A stretch of DNA of 64,000 nt from Anagrus nilaparvatae (taxonomy: Eukaryota; Arthropoda; Insecta; Hymenoptera; Mymaridae), in the NCBI GenBank assembly GCA_022575985.1, contig JAKSXM010000007.1:64501-128500 (forward strand), in the 5' to 3' direction. Below the pieces are notes generated by a model that saw only the letters and a program-made list of their open reading frames with translations, had not been told where the DNA came from and made no database searches. Made by a program: the position numbers and the translations under genes. Of this stretch, positions 24,950 through 35,958 are shown one piece after another; position 1 is the first letter of the stretch, and the number at the start of each line of letters is the position of its first letter.

Positions 24950-25800
24950 AAAAAAAAAAAAAATTTTTGTATACAGTGCCTGTATTCCGTGAAAAAATGT
25001 ATACACGGTTGTATACAGGACTGTATACAGTGGCTTCGTACGGGAGTAATCACTTAAACAGGTATATTGGGAATTCATCGTAATAGCTCTTTCTAAAAAC
25101 TTACTGATGTTATTATGGGTGAGAATCAGAAGCAATGAATTAAGCCTGCTTACATAAATGAAAAGTACTTAACAAAGTAGATTTAAATTAGAATTTTATC
25201 AAATTTGGACCCAAACTGTATATAAAATTTTCAGTAATAGCTTTCCAAAGCTTTTTGAGAACGCATCAATGAAACTATACTTGTAATGTAAAATACTAAT
25301 TACATGTATTTTATATTTTTTTAGGTCCAAATTTGATTATACATTCTAGTTTGGATTTTATTTATCAAATAATTTTCAATTATGCAAACAGGATGATTTC
25401 ATGGCTCATGATTCTTTCTCGTACAAAGATCTAGAACTATTGGTAATAAACCATATCGATGAATTCCCAATAAACTTTTGTGTTTACATAAGTTAGACCT
25501 GCTTCAGAAGCTGGTTTTAAATTAAAATACAGTTAGGTATTCACCAGTATAAGAAGTAGAAAAAAAAGTAATCACTTCAACAAGTTTATTATGTTATTCT
25601 GCTAATATGGTACATTTTATTTAAAAAACTTTTGCTCTCGCTTTGCATTTCTCTTACTAAACTTTAATTAAAAACAAAATTATTTTTAGCCATGTAGTTT
25701 ATACAGTTTTTTTTTTTTATAAATGGATAAATTCTAATATACACTCTTTTTTTCTAATATATATACACTCTTTTTTTGTTACAGCTATTTTTTTTAAAAT
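24950..25800. other. A+T-rich non-coding stretch with TGTATACAGT clusters
   Basis: Near 24,967-25,032 the palindromic word TGTATAC occurs repeatedly (TGTATACAGTG, TGTATACACGG, TGTATACAGGA). Elsewhere there are weak inverted pairs only, such as AAATTTGGACC near 25,200 and GGTCCAAATTT near 25,325. No gene was recognised. Confidence 0.4.
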
Positions 25801-25805
25801 AATAG

Positions 25806-26084
25806 CACAGTATAAGAAGGGACAGTAGGATGACTTAGGTCATTTTCTGAGGATTTTTGGTTCTCGCGCATGGCCCCTTTTCGTGCTATCTCTCTCTCTC
25901 AATTCCCTTTCTCTTCACCCGCACTGCTTCTTTTAAAATACATTTTCTATATTTTAATATCTTTAAGCTGTTTAAATTAAACCGCGTCTTTCCCTTTCTC
26001 AATATGTCACCCGTCTAAACACCGCCCAGTCTATCTCCTCAACATTTAACGTTGAGACATCCTACTGTCCCTTCTTATACTGTG
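25806..26084. mobile_element. MITE, 279 bp, with a 7 bp target duplication
   Basis: The terminal repeats are CACAGTATAAGAAGGGACAG on the left and its complement on the right, extending to about 27 bp (GTAGGATG). The direct repeat ATAATAG flanks it at 25,799-25,805 and 26,085-26,091. The interior is G+C-richer with pyrimidine tracts. The class is uncertain; 7-8 bp duplications are common for hAT-like elements. Confidence 0.85.
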
Positions 26085-26384
26085 ATAATAGATAGATAGA
26101 ATAGAAAAGCTATAAACACGCTTTGTTTCTTCTCCAATTGACCATTTATTTTTTTTAATTATATCTGAATATATCTTGTACCGGGCGAGAGCAGACGCTA
26201 TATTTTTATTATATGTGTATGTGTAAAAAAAAAATAAATCCGCCGATCTTCGACATAAAAATCGAAATTCGATCAAAAAATCGAAATTCGACTTTCGACA
26301 TCTTCGATATATCTTGCTTGGAAGATTTGTCAAAAAAAGAGAGAGAAACCATAATTTCCTGTATATTAGTGCTTCTAAGTTTAG

Positions 26385-26430
26385 TAACTTAACTTAGTCA
26401 CGCGCCCTAGAGGGCGCTGTAATATTTCGA
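26385..26430. promoter_or_regulatory. G+C palindrome CGCGCCCTAGAGGGCGCT
   Basis: A short symmetric G+C block in A+T DNA. One half (AGAGGGCGC) resembles the core of insect CTCF binding sites. This is resemblance only; function is not shown. Confidence 0.2.
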
Positions 26431-26487
26431 TAATATTTATTGTTAAATATGTATAATTTTTTTGCTTTTTGCGCGATCAAACTTACA

Positions 26488-26921
26488 CACTGTAAAAAGT
26501 AACTTTCTTATATTAACAAAAATATTAGAACATTTACGAAAAATTAGTAAATTTTCGAAAAAATTTGTAAATATTCGAAAAAAATCGTATATTTACTAAA
26601 TTTAGTATATTAACAAAAAATTCGAGTATTCTTGATTTTTTTTGTGAATTCGCAGAAAAATTGATAATATACAATTTTTTTTCGAAAATTTACAAAAAGT
26701 AGTTGTGTTTTTCGAAAATTTACAAAAAATAGTTGTGAATTTACAACTTTTTTCGTAAAATCACAAAAAAAAATCGAGAATTCTCGAATTTTTCGATAAT
26801 GTACTAAATTTAATAAATTTACGATTTTTATCGAATATGTACAAAATTTTTTAAAAATTCGCTAATTTTTCGAAAAAATTCTATTTTTTTTGTAAATCTA
26901 GGAAAGTTACTTTTTACAGTG
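26488..26921. mobile_element. MITE, 434 bp, CACTGTAAAAAGTAACTTTC termini
   Basis: The left end CACTGTAAAAAGTAACTTTC and the right end GGAAAGTTACTTTTTACAGTG are inverted. A 2 bp CA on each side may be the target duplication. The interior is a string of imperfect TTTCGAAAATTTAC(A/T)AA-like words in both orientations and is non-coding. A truncated relative lies at 7,561-7,759. Confidence 0.75.
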
Positions 26922-26924
26922 CAG

Positions 26925-27430
26925 TTATAAGAAAGTTTAGCCCTTATGATTAATTTCACACTTAGAAAAAAAATCAATAGGCTATAAATTATAATTTTTA
27001 CTAGACTCCCCTTTTTTTTATCAAAGTTTTCAAATTAATAAAAAATTCATTCATAAAAAAATTGTCATTCAGCTGTTTTATAAAATACTGTTTCAAATTA
27101 ATTGCAAAGGTTCATCTTTTAAACCTGATTTTCAGAGCTCGGCAAGTTTTATTTGCATTTCTAAAATTTAAAACAAATCTCAGAATTAGGAAACAAATTT
27201 CTTTTAATTTTCTTTAATATGATAACTACACACCTTTATAACAGCAAATTTTAATAATCCAAAGTGCCAAAGAATTCACTAATAAAAATACAACCAAATA
27301 TTAATAAAACATTATTTCTGAACCACTTATTTTGAGATTAATTTAAAAATCGCTTATTACTGAATCCGCGCAAAGCTAGAATAATTTTTTTAAATACTAT
27401 TGTAGTATGGTTATAAATATTGATTTAATG
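26925..27430. other. A+T-rich intergenic stretch upstream of the odorant receptor
   Basis: I see no repeat or gene in it. Confidence 0.5.
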
Positions 27431-27436
27431 TAACAG

Positions 27437-27445
27437 TATATAAAT
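27437..27445 (+). promoter_or_regulatory. Possible TATA box of the odorant receptor
   Basis: TATATAAAT lies about 80 bp upstream of the start codon, a plausible distance for a short 5' UTR. Such words are frequent by chance in DNA this rich in A+T. Confidence 0.3.
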
Positions 27446-27521
27446 ATAGTGAAGAATTCCGCATAAACCTAATATAGTTTAAGAAGTTTAACGAGTTAAA
27501 ACATTTATAAAAATTTTAAAA

Positions 27522-30500
27522 ATGAATCCATTAGATTTAATATTTAAATTAATGTTTATTTCTGGACTTTGGGAGGCTAAAAATTTTAAATTTAATAATA
27601 TTATTAGAAAAATACATAATTGCCATTCAATATTTATATACGTAATGCTTTTTCTGATATTGATATGTCAAACAAAATATGTGTTAATAGCAGTATCAGA
27701 AGAATTTAATTTAAAAGATATAAATCAAGTTTTGCTTTTATTACTAGAACTTATTTTAATTCTATTTAAATATTTTCTGTTACATTATCGTCATGAAAAA
27801 ATTATTAAAATTTACAAATCATTAAAAGCTGATGATTTTCAATCAAAAAATGACAAAGAAAATAATGTAAAAGAAAATTGGTTTCATAATTTAAGGTGAA
27901 TAAGTAATTTTTATTGATACATGAGTAAATTATTTAATAATTTACTTTTTTTACAGAACCTTTAATAAGATTATTATATTCATCTTTAGTATATGGTTGG
28001 TATATCAGTGTCAATTTCAAATATTGTTACATCGAAAGATAAAAACTACAGATTGCCATTAGAAATGTGGTTACCATTTAATTTAAACAAAAAAAATTAT
28101 TGGTGTGTTTTTGCTACAGTATTCATTGCTGTATTTAATGGACCAATTTGGGCTGTTTTATTCGATTTATTCTTTAGCAATTTAGTGCTTTATTTATGTT
28201 TTGGATTTGATTTATTAAGTTGTCGTATGAAGAATTTTATTAATAACTTATCCGACAAGAAGCAAATTAATCAAAGAAATTTTGAATTGGAAAATAAGTT
28301 TATCAGTGAATGCGTAAATCATCAAAATAAAATTTATTGGTAAATGAATCATAAAAATTATTTATTTATTTAAATTATTTAATTTTTTTCAATTTTTGTT
28401 TATTTTCTTTTATTGCAGCCTAGCAGAAGGCATAAATAATGTATTTAAAGAAATCATAGCACTTCAATTTTTTGCTAGTGGGTTGTTAATTAGTATTAAT
28501 ATTCTTTATTTGTCAAGAGACGAAACAGCTGACGCATCAACATTTTCTTCATTTTATTATTTATTTTGCGTGTTAGTTCAATTATTTATGTATTGCCTTT
28601 CTGGAAATATGCTTATGACTAAGGTAAATAAATTTATTATTTATGTCACCCAACGAAATTGTATAAAGAAATTATAATGCTGCCTCTTTTAAAGATTTGT
28701 TTTTCATTTTTTTTTTTTTTTTTGATCAATTAATTGCAGTCCAACAAATCCTTAAAATATTTATATTTTATTTAAAATTTTAAGCACGAAAAAAATTTAA
28801 TTTATTTATTTTTACATAAGAAATCCATAATTAAAAGCTCATTTTTCTTTCTTTATTTTTTGCAATGAATCCAAAAAACCTTAGAAGTTATATATAAATT
28901 CACAATTTTTATCTCAAATTCGTTTCAAACGATCAAAATAGCTCCAAAATTCTTTTTTGATTAAGAAAAAATTCTTTTGGTCTGGGAGTGTATATACGAG
29001 AAATTTAAAATAAAATGATTGTCTCCTAATAAAGAGATTTGCTTTTTAAGAACCCGAAGACAGGTTTTAAATTTAGACTTCTGGAAAGTCAGTACAGCTG
29101 GTCAAAGTTAGCCATATTTATAAAAAAAAATTTTCATAAAAACCCTGAATATAATTTTACGAAACGTTCTAACTTTACTGAAAAATGTACATAATACATA
29201 TATATCTAAATAGGTATTAAAACAGAATTTTAGAATTGTCCCGAGTATTTAAATAGGCTCTTGAAACACAAAGCAGCAAATGTGTTAAAGTTAAATTTAG
29301 CATTATAGGATAAAAAATATTTTACGAAAGGTTCTAATTTTACTAAAATTTTACATATACTCCAGTCAAAATAACAGGTTTGCCTACACTTACGGTAGCG
29401 AGTACAAGATTTGCTCTAGTATAGGTTTTTTGGGTCACTGAACACGAAAATCGGGGTCATTTGGTAAAGAAAGTTGCTCTTCACCCTTAAATTTGCAAAA
29501 ACTACCCTTAAAAGGGACGTTTTTGCTGGTTCTGCACTTTTTGCGTCAAGCTTAGTTCCACAAGGGTTTTTTGAGTCGCTGAAAATAAATTTCATGGATT
29601 TTTTAATGAATAAATTATTATTATTATTATTATAAATTAATATTTTACCCTTATATTAGCTTAATAAGGAAAGCCCTTTGGGCCTAGTTTTAACTCTTTA
29701 TTATTTTTATTTTATTATTATTTTTCATTAAAAAATCCATGAAATTTGTTATCAGCAACCCAAAATAACCCTTGTGGACCAAAACTGGCCGCAAAAAGGG
29801 CGAATAAAACGAAAACACCCTTCTACGGGGTAGTTTTAGCTTATTTAGAGGTTAAATATTAATGTTACCTTAAAAAATCATCAAGATTCTTAATTAACGA
29901 CCTTAAAAACCCTTGTGAACCAATTCTTGGATAAATCTATTGACTCAGAACGCGAATATATCAAAAATACACCCTTTTAGGGGTATTTTTTGCAAATTTA
30001 AGGGTGAAGCTCAATTTTCTTTACCAAATGACCCTGATTTTCGTGTTCAGCGACCCAAAAAACCTATACTAGAGCAAATCTCGTGTTCGCAACCATAAGT
30101 GTAGGCAAACCCGTATTTTGACTGGAGTAATATTATATATCTAAATAAGTATTACAACAGAATTTTAAATTGCTAATTTGAGTTAAAAAACTAAGACTTG
30201 TCATTAATTTACTAAAGTTTTAGTGATTTTCCTAATTTTAATAATGCTCTACTTTTTATATTTATTTCAATTAAAGAGTGAAGAATTCAGTTACCAAATT
30301 TATAACACAAATTGGTATTTACTAAATAACAAAACAAAAAAGTTAATAATATTGATGCTAGCCCGTACTAATAAACCAATAATATTGTCAGGAGGATTTA
30401 TTATTCTGTTAACGCTAACATCGTTTGTTAAGGTAAATAAATAATTAGAAATGAGTTATTAAATAAATTAAAGACGAAGCCTATTTTTTTCGTTAATTTT

Positions 30501-30559
30501 TCCAGATAATAAAAGCATCATTTTCAGTATACAGATTGCTTAAAGATACGGCAATATAA
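27522..30559 (+). CDS. Insect odorant receptor (7tm_6), five exons, one apparent frameshift
   Basis: Exons are about 27,522-27,895, 27,957-28,339, 28,419-28,623, 30,277-30,432 and 30,506-30,559, all with GT...AG introns. They total 1,172 nt; one more base would give a ~390-residue protein, the usual family length. The family consists of ligand-gated cation channels that act with Orco in olfactory neurons. What shows this: several hydrophobic segments, the mid-protein YRLPLEMWLPF, and the C-terminal block with YNTNWY, then KKLIILMLARTNKP, then SFSVYRLLK, typical of the last exons. The start codon is the only Met opening the first transmembrane region. Exon 2 must change frame near 27,995. Read from the exon 1 phase it gives a good membrane segment (TFNKIIIFIFSIW) and then a stop; the conserved remainder lies one frame away. 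This suggests loss of one base, either a pseudogene or an assembly error. Intron 3 (1.65 kb) holds a foldback and a duplicated segment. No second receptor is seen nearby. Confidence 0.85.
28624..30276 (+). other. Intron 3 of the odorant receptor, enlarged by repeats
   Basis: The other three introns are about 60-80 bp; this one is 1,653 bp. It contains a T run near 28,710, a duplicated host block (29,150-29,240, again at 29,325-29,357 and 30,133-30,180), and a 772 bp foldback inserted in the second copy. Confidence 0.7.
29358..30129. mobile_element. Foldback element in receptor intron 3, 772 bp
   Basis: The ends are TACTCCAGTCAAAATAACAG on the left, and TACTCCAGTCAAAATACGGG on the right read inverted. 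ATA flanks both sides (29,355-29,357 and 30,130-30,132). The alternative reading is a TA duplication with CTCCAGTC termini. Inside, two modules face two inverted modules, each with a GGTTTTTTGGGTC(A/G)CTGA core. It is related to 10,796-11,560 and non-coding. Confidence 0.85.
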
Positions 30560-30580
30560 AGTAAAGCAAAGTCAAAATTG

Positions 30581-30586
30581 AATAAA
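30581..30586 (+). promoter_or_regulatory. Possible polyadenylation signal of the odorant receptor
   Basis: AATAAA lies 22 bp after the stop codon. The position is plausible, but the word is common in this composition. Confidence 0.35.
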
Positions 30587-30599
30587 AATTATTTTAAAT

Positions 30600-31325
30600 T
30601 CCTAAGCCCAAAAATTTTCAGTATCTAAATTGAAATTATTCTGATATCTGACATATGAGAAGCATTCACAAAGTTTGAAAGATTAAATAAAGATGCCGTA
30701 CTCAGGAAAACACAACAACCAAATTAAGGTCCACCAAAAAATGTATAAATACAAGACCTTTTGGACAAGAAAAAACCATATGAACGGTTCATAACGTTAC
30801 TCACGTTAAACATGAAGAAAAAAGAAAGAAAAGAAAACTTTGAATTTAATTTTATTTTAAATTAATTATATTATTTAAAAGTGTTCATTTAATTTTAAAT
30901 CTTTTTTTTCCTTAACTTAACTTCAGTTTTATAAAATATTTAAGTTAAAAATAAATTAAACATCGTAAAATACTTTTGGTGAATTCATTTATTTTGGTAT
31001 TAAACCTAATTAACAAATTTTCTTAATTCAACTTCTCTTGGATCATTCAATCCTAAACAGGAAAGTAAGTTATATATTATTCTTATGTAAAAATAAACAG
31101 TAGTTTATTTTTGAGCAACCCTCTGAATAATCAGCTAATTAAATTCCCAGGAAGGCCTGGAAAACCTTCCTAAAACAATAACTATTTGACGTAAAACCAT
31201 TAATCTGGTTCATTACAGTTTAAGAATCTAATTTTATTTATAAACGGAATTAATGAAGGCCACTCAAAATCTAAATATTGTCATTATTGCCCACTAGTAT
31301 TTAAAATGTTGTACTAAACTTATAA
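30600..31325. other. A+T-rich non-coding stretch downstream of the receptor
   Basis: No gene or repeat was recognised, apart from a short AGAAAAAAGAAAGAAAAGAA-like purine tract near 30,815. Confidence 0.4.
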
Positions 31326-31329
31326 AGAA

Positions 31330-31647
31330 GTTAACTATGTCAAATGCTATTATAGTATCTCTTAAGTAGGTGAATACGTATTCGTTGAAAAAAATAACCT
31401 CAAAAAAAACTGGAAATATAATGAATTATACAATAATGGAAATATTTTCCACCATTTCAAAGTAAATGTAAGGCGGTTCTAAACTTGAAAAGGCGTAACT
31501 GTTTTAAAAGAAACTATATTATACCTATAGTATGCATAAGACTTTATTGAAGTCTGAAATGTATAATTTTGTCGTTTATTATTTAAATGGTAACTAAAGA
31601 ATTAAAAATTAATTTAAGTTTATAATAATTATGATAAATATAGAATG
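31330..31647 (+). repeat. Dispersed repeat, second copy of 8,470-8,800
   Basis: It is colinear with 8,470-8,800. Its last ~85 bp reappear, diverged, at 31,965-32,050 on the other side of a truncated SINE. Confidence 0.65.
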
Positions 31648-31960
31648 TATGTATATTGTATGTATGTGCTTATGTTTAACCTCTTTGAACCTTACGTTAT
31701 GTCGGAGGTCACCAAGAATTTGCAAAAGCGGTCCAACCCGCATTTTTTGCTTTTATTTCCTCGAAAGTCGATATATATATTGAGATATATACAGCTTTTT
31801 CCTTTAATGGAAATAATTTTTGGTTTGAAGACGTATGTGGATAAATTGTTAGTGAAACTGTAGGATTAGAAGGAATATACAGGGTTGGTGGAACTTTAAC
31901 AACCGTTTCTCAAACTCAATTATCTTTAACCTCCTTAGGATTGGGGAAGGCCAATTGCGG
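31648..31960 (-). mobile_element. 5'-truncated copy of the 652 bp SINE-like retroposon
   Basis: It matches 45,397-45,710 in the same orientation. Shared words include AAGCGGTCCAA, CGCATTTTTTGCTTTTATT, AGTCGATATATATATTGAGA and TTTCCTTTAATGGAAATAA. Read on the - strand it ends in an ACAT-rich tail. The tRNA-like head and upper body seen at 45.7-46.0 kb are missing. The 72-codon frame here is incidental. Confidence 0.7.
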
Positions 31961-32095
31961 TCAAATCTAAAATGTATAATTTTGTCATTTATTTTATTTA
32001 AATAGTAGCTAAAAGACTTTAAAATTATAATCTAATAACTATCGTATATTTTATTTTTGAAGGTAAAAAAATAGATGCCTCTTATAAAATATATA

Positions 32096-33027
32096 TGGTC
32101 GGTTTTCACTGGAACTGTATATTCTTTTATTGTTTACGGCACAGCACTAATTATATATTTTTTTTTTTTTGTATTTTTATATTTATCAAAGTCCAAAAAC
32201 CTAAAATTTTCAGTGGTACTGCTACAAATGTAAAAATAAATCTACGTGTTATTCTTATGGGATTTTTTTATTTATGCAGACGGTGGCGTCATGGACGGTG
32301 GCGACATTTTGAATGTATTAATGAAATAACTTTGTATTGAAGCCATCAAATTTTCTCAAACTCTGGGTATCTTATTTTTTCATCAAAACATATAACTATA
32401 CAAGATATTTAAGAAAAATATGACATACACTTGGAGAAAATGACATAGACGGTGGCGAAATTTTTTATTTGTAAAGCCGTTTTAAAAATCTAATAGTTTT
32501 AGTTTTCGTAGTTAAAGCTTTTATATTTAAAATTTTAAGTTTTCCGTGGTTCTTATATGAGTGGTTAAGTAAGAAAAAAAATACAACAGTGCTTTCAAGT
32601 GCGTAAATATAGAGTACGCTCCCATAAAAGGTAGGTAGCTTAAAAAAAGCTAAAATCGAGGGACAGACTTATATGTGACGATAAGCTAAGAGAATTGCAT
32701 GAAAATTTGTTTCGTTGAAAAAAATGAGTTTTTGGGACCTAAATACGTCATATGCATCCTACAGAAAAATTTAAGTTCAAATTTTAAGCCATTTGTTAAT
32801 ACTCAAAGTTTACAGTTAAGCAAAAGGACAGCGGACGGTGGCGACATTTTGAACACATATGCTCCAGAAAATTTTTTTATTTACTTACCAATATATGCAT
32901 AGTAGGTTGTGACTTTAAAAAAATATGATTTATGAACTTATTAAAAGAAAAAAAAGTGTAATAGAGCTTTAGTTTCAGATATAAATGGAGGGGACATTAC
33001 GTATACCGTTCCTGTGAAAACGAACCA
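32096..33027. mobile_element. TIR element, 932 bp, with repeated GACGGTGGCGACATTTTG
   Basis: The ends TGGTCGGTTTTCACTGGAAC and (inverted) TGGTTCGTTTTCACAGGAAC are flanked by TA within TATATA. The motif GACGGTGGCG(A)CATTTTGAA occurs near 32,288, 32,451 (variant) and 32,834. Weaker internal repeats surround it. No transposase frame is present, so the element is non-autonomous. Confidence 0.75.
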
Positions 33028-33119
33028 TATATATTTCAAGGGTTCTATTAGTTTTTTAAGTTGCAGTTTTCAAAAATTTTTTGATTATGATTTAATACCA
33101 TTTATTAGTTAGCATTAAT

Positions 33120-33540
33120 GAATTTAAAAAAAAATAGAATACAATCTCTTGAATTTATTTAAAAGTAGATAATAATTTTAACTGCGCATTTTTCCATAAG
33201 TTTTCTTAAACAGATTAATATTATTATTATTTTTATTACTAAGCAATAAATACTAAGGGTAGCAACAAATAAACTCAATTTATTATAAAATACTGGGGTG
33301 AATAATTACCGATTCTTTGACAGTAGTACTTTTTTTATAAAAACGTTTCAATACTTTTACTAATTATATATGTTAAAGAAAAATCTAGTCATTGTAACCT
33401 GGCTAATTTGTCAAACATAACTTTATTTGCTGAGCAAGTTTTCTTCGTGCATAAATAATAAAGTTTATAGCCTTATGCTCGATCAAACTCATAGTTGCAT
33501 GAGTCGTGTCCAGAAAAGTAAAAAATGGCCCAAATTGCAC
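33120..33540. repeat. Mosaic-repeat fragment shared with 2.9 kb and 56.4-56.8 kb
   Basis: Shared words include GCATAAATAATAA, CTCGATCAAACT and ATAGTTGCATGA, preceded by the ACAATCTCTTGAATTTA block also seen near 56,385. Confidence 0.6.
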
Positions 33541-33653
33541 ATAAATTACTTTGCGAAACGAAACCGAGGATGGTAAAATGCAATTTAGGTCATTCTTTAT
33601 TTATGGACAAGGAACGTATAAAATTTTTCTGCGTCTCAGTAGCAAGATGATCC

Positions 33654-33838
33654 GATGATCTACAAATTTACATTCAAGCCCCCTATAAGGATTTTGATCT
33701 TGATATTTCTCTATTACAAAATGATATTAAGGAAACAGAAGTCTGGTCCTCTTTAAACAATTTTGTTATAAATAAAGATAAAACCAAAATAATTCTTTTT
33801 GGGAAAAATGTAAATGATTTTTATAACTCTGATAACTC
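33654..33838 (+). pseudogene. LINE reverse transcriptase, first fragment
   Basis: It opens at the catalytic pair (DDLQIYIQAP), normally preceded by (F/Y)A. It continues through the thumb-side helices with VWSSLNNFVINKDKTKIILFG, a pattern usual in LINE polymerases after the (F/Y)ADD box. The upstream RT domain and endonuclease are absent. The frame runs directly into the foldback at 33,839. Confidence 0.85.
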
Positions 33839-33854
33839 CCCACCTGAAGATAAA

Positions 33855-33995
33855 GACGTCTTTTTTCACATCCTAAATCACGTCTTTTTTCACATCCTAA
33901 AAGACGTCCTTTTTCACATCCTTAAACACGTCCGATTATGAGAATTTTGGACTTGAAAAAAGACGTGATTTAGGATGTAAAAAAAGACGTCTTTA
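33855..33995. repeat. Subterminal ~22 bp tandem repeats of the large foldback (left)
   Basis: The unit is (G)ACGTCTTTTTTCACATCCTAAA. About three units in one orientation are followed by about two in the opposite orientation, around a short spacer (TCCGATTATGAGAATTTTGG). The mirror array is at 39,463-39,603. Confidence 0.85.
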
Positions 33996-35958
33996 TGAAT
34001 TTTTTAAAATTTTTAAAAAAATTTGTTCTTTTTATTTAATTGGCTTTATTTTTGTATTTGACCATCATTATAGATTAAAAATCATTAATTTGATTATTTT
34101 CTTACTTTTTTTTAAAATTAAACCGCAGACATTAATTTTTTTTCACAATTAATATTGGAACTAAAAATTCAAAATTCTTGAGTACATGCATGAAAAAGAG
34201 TAAGTATATTTATTTATATTTAATTTTTTATTAATTTCAATTTTAGCGCAGCAATTCAGCAGAAAATTTTTAAATTAAAAGGGTTTTTTTATCAATAAGT
34301 AAACTTTTATTCTTTTTTTTTTTTTTAAACTTGAATTATTCTTACAAAAAAGAATAATTGAGCATAAAAATGAGTAATAATTACAAAAAACTTTGCTCTA
34401 AGTATAAATTTACCCCTATCAAAAGACTTTCAATTTTTTCTAGACTTGTAATTTTTTTTACTTTTATTTTTTATTTTTTTTTAATTAGTAAAAGTTTTTT
34501 TAAAACTTTTGTAGGTATACTTTAAAATTTTGTTCTTAATTTTAAATTTTTTTAAAAATATTGTGCAATAATTATTTTTATGATAATAAAAAACTTTGGA
34601 TATCAAGGAATTGGGTCAAATAAGGTGTACAATTTAATTAATGAAAAAACAACCATTTTTATTAAAAACAAAAAAATTTAATACAATTTTATGTTTTGAT
34701 GCGATTCCAAATAACTTTTTAAAATTTTTGCTGAATGAAATAATATCATCAAGTGGCCTTTAAGAAAGCACATTCATGTGACATCTCAGCTCGCATCTCA
34801 GATTTGATCATACAGGTGATAGGTTGAGTTTTGTCCAAATTCCTTCAAACCTATGTAATACAGAAAATATTTATTCAAGGTTCTAAATTGAAAAAAATTT
34901 CGCTTGCGGCATGCGGAAAACTCGTTAATGGCAAACGGAATTCCGCTAGTAAAAAAAAACTTATTATTATTTTTCTTGTCAATTCAAAAATAAGTATTTT
35001 ATTGCCACTGACAAAGAAAAATTATGTGCAGAATTTGGCCGTAAAATTAAAGAATTTACGCGGGATATCAGGCGTTTTTTACTTTTACAGCCTAAAATTT
35101 ATGAAATGCTGAGTATACAAATACGAAATCCATTTGCGCCGAAAATGGACCAGTTGCCCACAATAGGAATTTCGAGGTTATCTTTAGTGGTTTTTTAAAC
35201 ATTTTTATCTGTTACTTTTGTTTTTTGGGTTCCTGAACCCTATTATGGTATAATTTTTTATTAAAAATTCTCTGCTTGTGCAACCAAAAAAAAAGGACTA
35301 TGAAATCAAATTAAATAACTAAACTAAAAATAGATACCGTATTCAAGTTAAGAGACTCAAAATACATTTCATGCTCGTATTAAGCCATTCTAAAAACACA
35401 AATACTCAAAAAAAATTTTAAAATACAAATTTTAAAATTGTACAAAAAATTCAGGCCAACGCTACATTCTTAACCGAGGGCGTAAAAATAAAGAATTTCC
35501 CAGGCCCCACAAAAACTATTATCTGGGGAATCCTTTTTTATGTTTATGGATAAAACATAATTTTCTTCCCATAGCGGGTCGAAAACACATTTTTTATACC
35601 GAAGCGCGATCGAAAATAACGCATTTTCTCCCCGCCGACAAAAATATGGTACATTTTTAACCAAGGAAGCAAAAAAAAAAAATTTATAACCGGTTTGTGT
35701 AACTACACAACCAACGAGCATGGAACATGTTCTTTTATCACACTGATAATAAAGTATCTATTGTTTTCATAATATAAATATTTATATACAAATATTTATA
35801 TTTAGATTTTTATTATAGAAAAATCATGCTGCTTACACATCAAAGTGAACAAAATTAATTAAATTTTCAAATTATTATAGTTTTTTAAATAATATGAATT
35901 TATTTTTTATTAATTTTTACAATAAATTCTTTAAAAGGTACTTCTACACCAAAGGTCT

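Noticed and set aside
26046..26333. A 95-codon - strand frame beside the MITE
   Set aside because: It crosses the MITE boundary and a GATA microsatellite, with no domain or splice context.
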